Assembly (NCBI GenBank): GCA_902801155.1
Contig: CADCHG010000030.1
Span: 1-32,370, forward strand
Length of the DNA stretch: 32,370 bases
Reading direction: 5' to 3'
From: an uncultured Prevotellaceae bacterium
Lineage (GTDB): Bacteria; Bacteroidota; Bacteroidia; Bacteroidales; Bacteroidaceae
Below, in pieces: positions 1 to 7,776 of this stretch. The position numbers and the translations under genes are program-made. The stretch's first letter is position 1; the number at the start of each line of letters is the position of its first letter. The notes under the pieces were generated by a model. That model ran no database searches and was not told where the DNA came from. It was given only the letters and a program-made list of their open reading frames with translations.

Positions 1-26
1 CCTTTAATCACGCATCTATAGAATAA

Positions 27-72
27 CAGCCCTTACGGACTGCCCTATTAGGTGTCGGGCTTTCAGCCCTCG
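27..72. repeat. REP-like double hairpin
   Basis: Two adjacent stem-loops are readable: CAGCCC-ttac-GGACTG (27-42, one mismatch) and a perfect GGGCT-TTC-AGCCC (57-69). Paired short GC-rich palindromes in an AT-rich intergenic region look like a REP/BIME-type dispersed repeat. No second copy is in the window, so repeat status is inferred from form only. Confidence 0.4.
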
Positions 73-100
73 CAGTCTTGAATTCGTCGAACTCACGTTT

Positions 101-152
101 AAGCAAGTGAAAATTGAAAATGGACAATGGAAAATGGAAAGTTGACTTGCTT
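101..152. repeat. AATGG-type degenerate tandem repeat inside 8-bp inverted repeat
   Basis: AAGCAAGT at 101-108 and ACTTGCTT at 145-152 are perfect inverted copies. Between them lies a run of degenerate 8-9-bp units (AAAATTG, AAAATGG, ACAATGG, AAAATGG). Such simple A/G-rich runs are frequent between Bacteroidota genes; no function is evident. Confidence 0.4.
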
Positions 153-296
153 TAGCCTTATGAACTTGCGAACAAATTAAAGTTGATGGCGTAGGGATAA
201 ATCTCTGTGTTTTCACGTTTTGCGTCGATAAAAAGTCAATATTCATATAATATTTACCCTTTGTGAAAATTTCAAATGTTAAAATCGCGATAATTG

Positions 297-327
297 TTGT
301 TTTTTTCATAAAAAAATTGTAACTTTG
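297..327 (+). promoter_or_regulatory. Promoter of the large LamG surface protein
   Basis: TTG at 297-299 (-33 element), a 20-bp spacer, then TAACTTTG at 320-327 (-7 element, consensus TAnnTTTG). This is the Bacteroidota primary sigma factor pattern. It predicts transcription starting near 334 and a leader of about 115 nt. Confidence 0.75.
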
Positions 328-450
328 CCAACAAGTAATACCATCTCCCTATAAGGGAGTAGGAAATACACAATAAAAATTACACTTAAATATTAACCCC
401 TCAGTACTTATTTCTCCATAGAATCGGACTGAACAATTTAGGAATAGAAT

Positions 451-3400
451 ATGAGAAACAATTGCAGCAAAATCAGAATTGTTGCCCTCTTGATGGTAAT
501 GTTATTAGGCACTATTAATACGTGGGCAGAAGGCATAGATTTTAATGGCGAACCCAATTCTGCTATTAAGTTCCACAAATGGAATGGAGTGAATCCTGGT
601 TCTACTATTGTAGAACAAAACCCTACTATTACGACATTTGTCCCAGGAAGATATTATAGTGAAGGCGCTACTGTTATTGGTACGGGTGATGTGAATAGGC
701 TTTATTATGCCGATTTGACATCTTGTAATGGAATCAGAATAAAGGGTGATGCTGGAAAAAGAGTTAGATTCCTCTTTAATAGAAATGATGCAGGTAATCT
801 TGTTGAGGTTGTTCAGACTATCAATGAGCATGGCGTGCTTGAACTTGATTTCAAGGATAATGAGCAATTGAAGAATTTGGCATATTATCATCTTAATGCC
901 ATAAAGATTCCATTTGGTGAGACTGGTACTGTGGTGCTCTCTGAGATGAAGGTTTTCGACCGCAACTATAAATTTGAGGGTAAGGATATACAGGCTCGTC
1001 AGGTGTACTCCATGAGCTATCGTGTTCCTATCAATACTCAGCGTGAGTTTACTTTCAAGCAGAGCAGAAAGTGGAGTGAAGGTGCTATACGTAAGTATAA
1101 CTGGGCTATGTCTGTATTCGATCATGTACTTGAAGGTGGCGGATGCAGAGAACTTATGTATATGGATTGTAGTCCTACGGCTTATAGTCGTAAGTCTCAT
1201 AATGAGCAGTCTATTGCTGATAATGTGGATATTACTGAAATATATAAGGTTGGCCCAATAGGAAGTAATGGTGTAAATACGTTATATCATCTCACCGAGG
1301 AAATGTGGAATGAGTTCCTTGTTGATATGTTTGCTGACGGTTCTGTAGGTGCTGATGTTAGTGTAAAGGTTTCAAACTATGACGGAGTTGTTCGTGTATA
1401 TGCTGTTATGAAGAGAACATTTACCGAAAATGGTCAGCAGGTTACAAGAACTTACGTTTATCCTTATCAATATACAAAATATGAAGGTGCTGCTCAGGAT
1501 GTATATGTATGCCTGACAGAGGATCATACCAATATTTGGGATCTCGTGGCGCATCCAGCTGTGGGCTTGACAAAACTTGATTATTCAGATCCTTCTTATA
1601 CAGGACGAAATACTGCAAATAATCCGCAAAACTGTTATGCTACCATATATACTGAAGAAGGCTATGCGCTTCCACGTTATACTAAGACAGGAATGAATGA
1701 CAAGGTGCAGTATCTGGCTATTCCTACTTGGGGATGGACATTCTCGAAGTGGAGTAGCGGTTTTACTGCTAATCCTTACACTATAACGATTAATTCCTCA
1801 CATGTTACGGCTGGAATCTGTAATCCTCAGCCTATATTCGCAGAAAATGCATCACAAGACTTGACAAAGAATCGTATCTTCCATCTTGATTTTGAAAATG
1901 TGGAGAATAGCAATTTGCTCTCTGGTGAAGGTGCTCCAATTACTGAGCCTACAACATCTGAGCAGGGTAAGTTCTATAATTATGGTGGTAATGGTAGAAT
2001 CCTAAAGGATGATGTTTTCGGAAACTACTATCAGAATCTCGCAGATAATCCTAATGAATATACTGCAAGTAAGTCTGAGAATTTCCTCAGATACATTCTT
2101 ACAGACGAACAGCAGGCTGAATTCGGCAAAATTAATGAAGCTGATGGTCCAAAGTCTGTTACTATAGGCTTCTGGGTTAATGGTGCTGTTGCTGTTGATT
2201 ATGAGTTGCCGCTTGAGCGTGGTTCTATGTTCTGTATGTTCAGTAATGAGCGTTTCAGAAAAGCTGATGCTGGAAATATGGAGGAAGGTCAGGAGCCTCG
2301 TTTCATGTTCGACATCTCATGTAACGGATGGGTGTATTCATATATGCCTAACTCATATTACCTAAAAGACTCAGAGGGTAATTACATACTCGACGAGAAC
2401 AGTAATAAAGTCAAGGTGGATAAAATCAACAAGTTCTTCTATGGTGAAACAGAGAGCTTAGTTGATAATCCGAAGCGCAGTCTCTTTGGTGTTGGAAACT
2501 ATGCGCATACACAGGATCAGCGTATGCATAAGTTCTATGACGATAAGCGTTGGCACTATGTGACATACGTTGCTGAGGAAGATTTGAAGAAGGTGACCAT
2601 GTATCTTGATGGTGAGAAGACTGGTGAACTTGATACTCGAACTCTTGGTGATATGCAGTTCTTTGATCAGGATGGCGATTATCCTGGACGTGCAAGGTAT
2701 ATTCGTAATTTGGTTCTTGGCGGTTTCACTCCTCATGGTCTTTTCTTTGAGAAGCAGTATTATGAGGATGCAGCCCTCGCATACGATGATATTTCTATAT
2801 ATTCTGTAGCTCTTACACAGGATCAGATTAAGGCTATAATTAATGCGAAAGGATATTCTACAACTCCTACGGAATGGCATTTCGCAAATGCTTTGAAGGC
2901 TTATGGGGCATCTGGCGAAGCACTTGATGCCACGAATTGGGCATCTGAGGGTAATGGAATATATAGATTAATAAAGAGAAAGTATGCTAATGGCAATGAG
3001 CGCCCGGTTGATGATGATAAGAAAACACTTACTTCAAACGGTTTGACTATTGCTTCTACGGAGGGACTGACATTTCAAAGCAGTTCAGGTGAGATTTACG
3101 TTGACGTGAAGAATGGGCGCATCGGACTTACAAGAGATGCTGCTGTATATATTCCAAAAGTGGAAGATACTGAGCACTTGTATTTTGTGGCAAAGCCTGA
3201 TGATGATGTGAAGTACCCTTTGGATCATTATGACCTTTATCCATATTCTGCTGCTGTTGGCGACTTCTATACAAGAGGCGTTAGTCTGTATGGTGGTGGC
3301 AATGGCAAGGAGGATTATAGCATCCTGGAGGCATATAAACGTACAGGTATGGATAGAGATTGTGGTTTTAGAGTATATAAGAATCATTATAATGTCCCAA

Positions 3401-5001
3401 GTAATAATAATATTTTATGGATTTCAGACATAATGCTTTCACAGTATGGTTTAATGTATGTTTCTTACACCCCGGATCATCGTAATATTTTTGGTTTCCC
3501 AGACAAGGCAAGTGTAAAATATGTTGATGTTAACATAGAGAACAATACAATACCAAGTGTTGCTTTCCCGCAACTCCTTGTGACAAAGGCAGGTTCGGAT
3601 GCGCTGAGTGTTTCTGATTTTTCAAAGGGCAACGCAAATGGAAATCCGTATATTCGTTTCAGCAGTTCTGCTCCTCATGTTGCCACAGTTGACCAAAATG
3701 GAAATGTGACAATAAAAGGTATTGCTGGTTATGCAACCATTAAGGCAGAACTCATATTTGACAATATTCATGATGGAAGTCTCTCTACTGCATATCAGAT
3801 TCGCGTAACTAAGGCTCCTAAGACAAGACACGCAGAAGAGAATTCCACTTATGATATAGCATACAAACAAACTGTCAAGGCAAATGATGGTTCTGATGCT
3901 ATTACAATGTCACTTGGCGGTTGGGCATATACTGAAAATTCATACGCTGGAACTGAGGTTGATGACCTTACTGACGATGATGTTGCTACTGATGGATGGA
4001 CAAAGGGTAATGTGTTTAAAGAAGGCAATGATCTCAGTCCTGTTGATGGCTTCAATACATACTCACAAGGCAAGCAGAATGCCAAGAGTGAAAGCTATGG
4101 TAGTGATGATGGTAGATTTGACGTAATGAAATCTGTAAGGAATGTGAGACCTTGGACTCTTCCTTGCCGTGGTTCATACTTGAAGTTTGAAGCTGAAAAA
4201 CCTGGTGTGCTTACCGTTTATGTGCTTCAGAATGGTAATCTTGATAAGTCAAATATAAACAATGACTATTCTGACCAGATTCATTGGCGCCCTGTATATA
4301 TCACAAACGAAAGAGGTGCGTGTGTGCCAAGTGTGCAGTATGATACTAATAGTAAGATTTCTGAGAATGATAACTTCTTCAAGGAAGGTCGTCGTCGCGC
4401 TCAGTTTATTGAGGAAGAGGAAGGTACATATAATCAACGTCTGAAGAATGCACTTCTTGGTTTGAAGAATAGTAACTATGATCGCTTCAAACTTCTTCTT
4501 AGCCGTTGGGAGAATCAGGGCTGGAAGCAGAAGGTCATAGAGACTGGTGATGGCGGATATATGATAATGTCAAAGGGCATTGTACGTTATTCGTTCAACG
4601 TAGTTCCTGGACAGACATATTACGTATTCTCTAATGATACCAAGATCGGTTATGCCGGATATAACTTTGAGGAAGGTAAGATATTGTTTGATAATGCAAG
4701 ATTGGATTATGATGTAAATCCAATGTACGGGGCTGCTGTTACCACAACACCTGTCGTATATAAGGATGAACTCAATTATAACCCTAAATTACCAGAAGGT
4801 ATAAACAATATGTTCAGCGTTCCTGTGGAGATTCAACGTTCCTTCAAGGCTAATACATGGAGTTCTATCTGTCTGCCATTCAGTATGAACAGGAAACAGT
4901 TGGAAGAGAACTTCGGTGAAGGCACTTCTGTTGTACTCCTGAAGCAGGTTATTAATCAGGGATATAAAAAAGGTAGGGTAGAACTGATATGGCATATGTG
5001 A
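451..5001 (+). CDS. Large secreted LamG / Ig-like surface protein (5' part of a frameshifted gene)
   Basis: This is a 1516-codon frame beginning with a signal peptide (hydrophobic core residues 9-22, cleavage probably after NTWA). Residues about 475-795 resemble a LamG/concanavalin-like domain: a VTIGFWVNG strand, RWHYVTYV, MYLDGEKTG and a closing YDDISIYSVALTQDQI. Residues about 1024-1120 resemble a bacterial Ig-like (Big2) fold, with the typical VATVDQNGNVTIKGIAGYAT pattern. From about 1457 a C-terminal module begins (ANTWSSICLPFSM), seen in many Prevotella secreted proteins. The frame stops early at 4999-5001; the missing C-terminus, including the export-type tail, follows at once in the -1 frame (to 5483). 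No catalytic domain was recognised. It lies beside pectin genes, so adhesion to or binding of plant polysaccharide is a reasonable but unproven role. The unbroken protein would be about 1,675 residues. Confidence 0.85.
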   Translation: MRNNCSKIRIVALLMVMLLGTINTWAEGIDFNGEPNSAIKFHKWNGVNPGSTIVEQNPTITTFVPGRYYSEGATVIGTGDVNRLYYADLTSCNGIRIKGDAGKRVRFLFNRNDAGNLVEVVQTINEHGVLELDFKDNEQLKNLAYYHLNAIKIPFGETGTVVLSEMKVFDRNYKFEGKDIQARQVYSMSYRVPINTQREFTFKQSRKWSEGAIRKYNWAMSVFDHVLEGGGCRELMYMDCSPTAYSRKSHNEQSIADNVDITEIYKVGPIGSNGVNTLYHLTEEMWNEFLVDMFADGSVGADVSVKVSNYDGVVRVYAVMKRTFTENGQQVTRTYVYPYQYTKYEGAAQDVYVCLTEDHTNIWDLVAHPAVGLTKLDYSDPSYTGRNTANNPQNCYATIYTEEGYALPRYTKTGMNDKVQYLAIPTWGWTFSKWSSGFTANPYTITINSSHVTAGICNPQPIFAENASQDLTKNRIFHLDFENVENSNLLSGEGAPITEPTTSEQGKFYNYGGNGRILKDDVFGNYYQNLADNPNEYTASKSENFLRYILTDEQQAEFGKINEADGPKSVTIGFWVNGAVAVDYELPLERGSMFCMFSNERFRKADAGNMEEGQEPRFMFDISCNGWVYSYMPNSYYLKDSEGNYILDENSNKVKVDKINKFFYGETESLVDNPKRSLFGVGNYAHTQDQRMHKFYDDKRWHYVTYVAEEDLKKVTMYLDGEKTGELDTRTLGDMQFFDQDGDYPGRARYIRNLVLGGFTPHGLFFEKQYYEDAALAYDDISIYSVALTQDQIKAIINAKGYSTTPTEWHFANALKAYGASGEALDATNWASEGNGIYRLIKRKYANGNERPVDDDKKTLTSNGLTIASTEGLTFQSSSGEIYVDVKNGRIGLTRDAAVYIPKVEDTEHLYFVAKPDDDVKYPLDHYDLYPYSAAVGDFYTRGVSLYGGGNGKEDYSILEAYKRTGMDRDCGFRVYKNHYNVPSNNNILWISDIMLSQYGLMYVSYTPDHRNIFGFPDKASVKYVDVNIENNTIPSVAFPQLLVTKAGSDALSVSDFSKGNANGNPYIRFSSSAPHVATVDQNGNVTIKGIAGYATIKAELIFDNIHDGSLSTAYQIRVTKAPKTRHAEENSTYDIAYKQTVKANDGSDAITMSLGGWAYTENSYAGTEVDDLTDDDVATDGWTKGNVFKEGNDLSPVDGFNTYSQGKQNAKSESYGSDDGRFDVMKSVRNVRPWTLPCRGSYLKFEAEKPGVLTVYVLQNGNLDKSNINNDYSDQIHWRPVYITNERGACVPSVQYDTNSKISENDNFFKEGRRRAQFIEEEEGTYNQRLKNALLGLKNSNYDRFKLLLSRWENQGWKQKVIETGDGGYMIMSKGIVRYSFNVVPGQTYYVFSNDTKIGYAGYNFEEGKILFDNARLDYDVNPMYGAAVTTTPVVYKDELNYNPKLPEGINNMFSVPVEIQRSFKANTWSSICLPFSMNRKQLEENFGEGTSVVLLKQVINQGYKKGRVELIWHM

Positions 5002-5483
5002 CAAAGATAAAGTTTAATGCACCTTTCCGTAAGGATCAAGACAGGTATTTGGAAAAACCTTATTTGGCAGTTGGTTCAAATGGCAAGTCGTTTGAACATA
5101 AGAGTGGTTACACATATTACGATGAGTATCCTTATGTCTTTGAGGGTAACTTCAAGGATGAGGTACTTCCTGCTGGTTCTTACGTGATGAGCAATAGCGG
5201 TACTCTTGCAAGGGTGAAGAACTCTGTTAAGGCTAAGCCGTTCCGCGCTTATATCAGGTGTATCGATGTTGCTAATGCAAAGCCTCTTACAACTATGAGC
5301 TTCAGCGAATCTGAAGGCGAGACAACATCTATAGAGGAACTGTTGCAAGAGAACGGCATTATCCTTGAAAGCTCTGATGTATATGGAGTTAACGGAGTAA
5401 AGGTACGTAGCAATACACATAGCCTTGAGGGACTCTCAAAGGGTATATATGTAGTTAATGGAAAGAAGTACGTAGTAAAATAA
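4977..5483 (+). pseudogene. 3' part of the frameshifted surface-protein gene (C-terminal module and tail)
   Basis: The reading frame continues the preceding gene in the -1 frame. It is open from 4977, because a TAG in this frame at 4974-4976 sets the upstream limit; an internal ATG sits at 4989. It encodes the second half of the C-terminal module (KPYLAVGSN, then LPAGSYVMS) and ends in LSKGIYVVNGKKYVVK, the same type of tail found in the other secreted proteins here. It has no signal peptide, so it cannot be an independent exported protein. The break lies between 4977 and 5001; loss of one base in the GGG at 4976-4978 would explain it. It could be a true mutation, a sequencing indel, or recoding. 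Confidence 0.75.
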
Positions 5484-5513
5484 AAAGAAGAAGGAGGTTG
5501 TTAAAATCAGGAA

Positions 5514-5723
5514 ATGAAAAGAATATATTTTAGACCAATCTGTGAGCAGTTCCTCGTTGAAGAGGAGCTGCTCCAGACTCTCTCAAACCATAATTCCGCA
5601 ATAGTAACACCTGGAGCCGGAGATTTGGAAGGCGACGATGAGGTTCCGCCAGGTCCGATAATTGTTGATGATCCTATCAATGGCTCGGATGATTTCTCTA
5701 AAGGTGGATTGATATTTGACTGA
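5514..5723 (+). CDS. Small 69-aa companion protein (divergent member of the Y-x-x-P family)
   Basis: Starts MKRIYFRPICEQFLVEEELL and continues with QTLS, followed by a Gly/Pro/Asp-rich acidic tail (GAGDLEGDDEVPPG) ending DFSKGGLIFD. It has no signal peptide or membrane segment and should be cytosolic as made. Its N-terminus matches two other small proteins of the window (25904 and 29352) in the pattern M-K/N-K/R-x-Y-x-x-P-x-I, then a leucine-rich stretch and TLS or TVS. It begins 30 nt after the broken surface-protein gene and is probably co-transcribed. A perfect AGGAGG sits at 5492-5497 but 16 nt before the ATG, too far for ideal use. Function is unknown. Confidence 0.7.
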   Translation: MKRIYFRPICEQFLVEEELLQTLSNHNSAIVTPGAGDLEGDDEVPPGPIIVDDPINGSDDFSKGGLIFD

Positions 5724-5760
5724 TGATTTGCTTTTTTTATTGAATTTTATTCATGTTTTC

Positions 5761-5791
5761 TTGCACATATGGGAAAAAACTGCTATCTTTG
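5761..5791 (+). promoter_or_regulatory. Promoter of the pectate lyase gene
   Basis: TTG at 5761-5763, 20-bp spacer, TATCTTTG at 5784-5791. It predicts a leader of about 90 nt before the ATG at 5888, so the lyase is probably a separate transcription unit from the genes upstream. Confidence 0.8.
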
Positions 5792-5887
5792 CAGTTGAAA
5801 CGTGTGCGTGCACAGATGAAAGTCTATGTTCCGTGGCGTTTTTACATACGAAAGCAAGGAATAAGTCATAAAACATGAATACTTAAT

Positions 5888-7339
5888 ATGAAGGTTATCT
5901 CATACAAAATTCTGCCAGCTTCTCTGCTGGCTATTGCAACTATTGTTCCGATCTCACTAAAAGCACAATCAGATTTCACTCATTCAGAGTATGATCAATT
6001 ACAGGCATTCGGCTTTGCGACATGCGATTCTCGTACAGATTCCAATCCGTCCATAGAAAAAGTTATGGGCGGTGGAGCCTATACCTATGAAGATGCTATG
6101 GCTCTTCTTAATGATCCCGCAAGTGGCAAGAAGGTTAAGGTTCTTACTGCGGATAAAGTATATAAGGATGATGTTATCAAGAATGCTATCAAGGATAATG
6201 ACATCGTTATTCTTGATGGCTCTAAGGGTGACTTCGTAATTAAGAAATACATTACGATTCAGAATCAGGGCTCAGGAACTGGATGTAACAACAAGACGAT
6301 TCTCGGTATTAATAATGCCCGTCTCGTAACAGAGTGGTATGTAACTCCCGATGTCCTTGCCATTCTCAAGGAGGCTGATGTGGAGAGCGCTTCAACGAAC
6401 AAGGGTACAGGAGGCACACTTCCAAATGGGGTGAATGTTGATGAGGAAGCCGAATATCTTACACGTAAGGCTCTTTATGAGAAATATGGTAATGAAAACT
6501 ATCGTGAGGCCGGAATCTTCTGTGTGAAGCGTTGTAAGAACATTATCTTCCGTAACCTGTCCTTCGTAGGACCAGGTTCCATTGATTGTGGAGGATATGA
6601 CCTTTTGTCTGTGCAGTATTCAAGTAACGTTTGGGTGGATCATTGCGAGTTCATTGATGGTATTGACGGAAATTTCGATATCTCAAATGAGTCGGATATG
6701 ATTACTGCAAGTTGGAATGATTTCTCATACACCGACCGTTCTCTTATGCATCAGAATACCAATCTTGTAGGAAGTTCGGATAGTAAGGTTGAGGATGATG
6801 ACAAGCTGTCAATCACCTTCGCGTTCAATTCATGGGGCGCTAAGTGCCGTGCACGTATGCCAATGGCACGTTATGGACGTTTCCACATGCTGAACAACTA
6901 CTTCCATTGTGCGGGAAACTCAACAGCTTGCATCAATCCGCGAAAGAATTCCGAATTCCTTATAGAAGGAAACTATTTCGAAAAGGGAGTAAAGAAGATT
7001 TTTACTCAGCAAGATGCAACTTCTGTTATCTGGACAGATGATAATGTTACGGTTGAAGTATTCTCAAAACCGATTAGCTTTGGAGAGTGCTATATTCCAT
7101 ACAGCTATACAAAAATACCGACAGAGATTGTCAAGGATGATGTGAAGACTTTCGCAGGTTCGACAATATGGGGCTCGACAAATTATTCTGTGATTTCTGA
7201 AGAAGAGATTACTGGTGTGAAATTTGTCGCAGAAAATCATTCCGCATCAGAGGCTACGTTTAATCTTTTGGGACAGAAAGTGAATTCTACCGCAAAGGGA
7301 ATTGTGGTCAAAGGCGGTAAGAAATATATCGTAAGATAG
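5888..7339 (+). CDS. Pectate lyase, polysaccharide lyase family 1
   Basis: A secreted enzyme that cleaves de-esterified homogalacturonan by beta-elimination, leaving 4,5-unsaturated ends. Of 483 residues, about 1-26 form a signal peptide (cleavage near LKAQ). The PL1 parallel beta-helix signatures are clear: VWVDHCEFIDG (residues about 248-258, Ca-binding Asp251), a SDMITASWNDF strand, and RMPMARYGRFHMLNNYF with the conserved arginines at 323 and 328. The C-terminus (FNLLGQKVNSTAKG, then IVVKGGKKYIVR) is the same tail type as in the neighbouring secreted proteins and suggests type IX-like export or surface anchoring. It has its own promoter (5761-5791) and no small companion gene directly after it. 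Together with the CE8 esterase (26316) and the GH105 hydrolase (18441) it completes a pectin route. Confidence 0.93.
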   Translation: MKVISYKILPASLLAIATIVPISLKAQSDFTHSEYDQLQAFGFATCDSRTDSNPSIEKVMGGGAYTYEDAMALLNDPASGKKVKVLTADKVYKDDVIKNAIKDNDIVILDGSKGDFVIKKYITIQNQGSGTGCNNKTILGINNARLVTEWYVTPDVLAILKEADVESASTNKGTGGTLPNGVNVDEEAEYLTRKALYEKYGNENYREAGIFCVKRCKNIIFRNLSFVGPGSIDCGGYDLLSVQYSSNVWVDHCEFIDGIDGNFDISNESDMITASWNDFSYTDRSLMHQNTNLVGSSDSKVEDDDKLSITFAFNSWGAKCRARMPMARYGRFHMLNNYFHCAGNSTACINPRKNSEFLIEGNYFEKGVKKIFTQQDATSVIWTDDNVTVEVFSKPISFGECYIPYSYTKIPTEIVKDDVKTFAGSTIWGSTNYSVISEEEITGVKFVAENHSASEATFNLLGQKVNSTAKGIVVKGGKKYIVR

Positions 7340-7345
7340 ACCGTT

Positions 7346-7384
7346 CTTCCTTCGTTCATCCTTCGCTCTTCCTTCGTTCATCCT
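7346..7384. repeat. 17-bp direct repeat, two copies
   Basis: CTTCCTTCGTTCATCCT occurs at 7346-7362 and again at 7368-7384, separated by 5 bp. The unit is directly 3' of the pectate lyase stop codon. Confidence 0.7.
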
Positions 7385-7536
7385 ATAGTTCTTAGAGCGG
7401 TTCTTCAGCTTTTTCATAAGGGAGTTATAACGGAGGTACATAGGAGGTACTTGGGAATACTATAGTGATTGTGGCTTTTTGCAAAAGCTCAACATTCGGA
7501 AAAAAAATCGTGAAACTCGCGTTCGCTAAATAATAG

Positions 7537-7568
7537 AATCGGCATCCGTCATCTGATGAATGCCGATT
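7537..7568 (+). terminator. Hairpin, possible terminator after the pectate lyase
   Basis: AATCGGCAT (7537-7545) pairs perfectly with ATGCCGATT (7560-7568), and the loop contains a further TCAT/ATGA stem. The sequence after it is only mildly T-rich, so termination could be weak or Rho-assisted. Confidence 0.45.
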
Positions 7569-7636
7569 ATTTGATAGTGGTATTCTCGCTTTTATAATAT
7601 TTTTTTATCAATAGCTTGAATTATTTTGCCGTAAAT

Positions 7637-7667
7637 TTGGAAATTTCTTTTTTTTTGATTACTTTTG
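7637..7667 (+). promoter_or_regulatory. Promoter of the signalling island
   Basis: TTG at 7637-7639, 20-bp spacer, TACTTTTG at 7660-7667. It is the only clear promoter found ahead of the string of genes from 7777 to 16325. Confidence 0.75.
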
Positions 7668-7776
7668 CAATCGCCTAGGCAAATGCCGACAGTCGCGAGG
7701 GCAAAAACTAAAGTCCTCAGACCTTACACTCCAGAAAAAAAGTACCTATAACTAATTATATTTAATTTGCAACCAA

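Larger units (their letters stand above)
1..450. other. Non-coding leader region with repeats and promoter
   Basis: No convincing gene is seen here. The stretch holds two small hairpins of a REP-like sequence (27-72), an AT-rich block of degenerate AATGGAAA-type repeats closed by an 8-bp inverted repeat (101-152), a Bacteroidota-type promoter (297-327), and a long leader of about 115 nt ahead of the ATG at 451. The leader contains a perfect 6-bp hairpin, CTCCCT-ATA-AGGGAG, at 345-359, which could affect translation. A possible 97-aa minus-strand reading frame over this region overlaps the repeats and promoter and has no protein-like features. Confidence 0.6.
7340..7776. other. Intergenic region with direct repeats, hairpin and promoter
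   Basis: No gene is seen. Contents in order: a 17-bp perfect direct repeat (7346-7384), a duplicated GGAGGTAC motif at about 7433-7450, a strong two-stage hairpin (7537-7568), a promoter (7637-7667), and a leader of about 100 nt before the kinase start at 7777. Confidence 0.6.

Noticed and set aside
2458-2880. Minus-strand frames within the large surface-protein gene
   Set aside because: They are antisense shadows with no start signals or domain features, while the plus frame has continuous domain content.
4965-4972. T-AAAAAA-G as a programmed -1 frameshift site
   Set aside because: A slip here would meet a TAG in the -1 frame at 4974-4976, before the downstream frame opens; the heptamer phase (T-AAA-AAA) is also wrong for efficient slippage.
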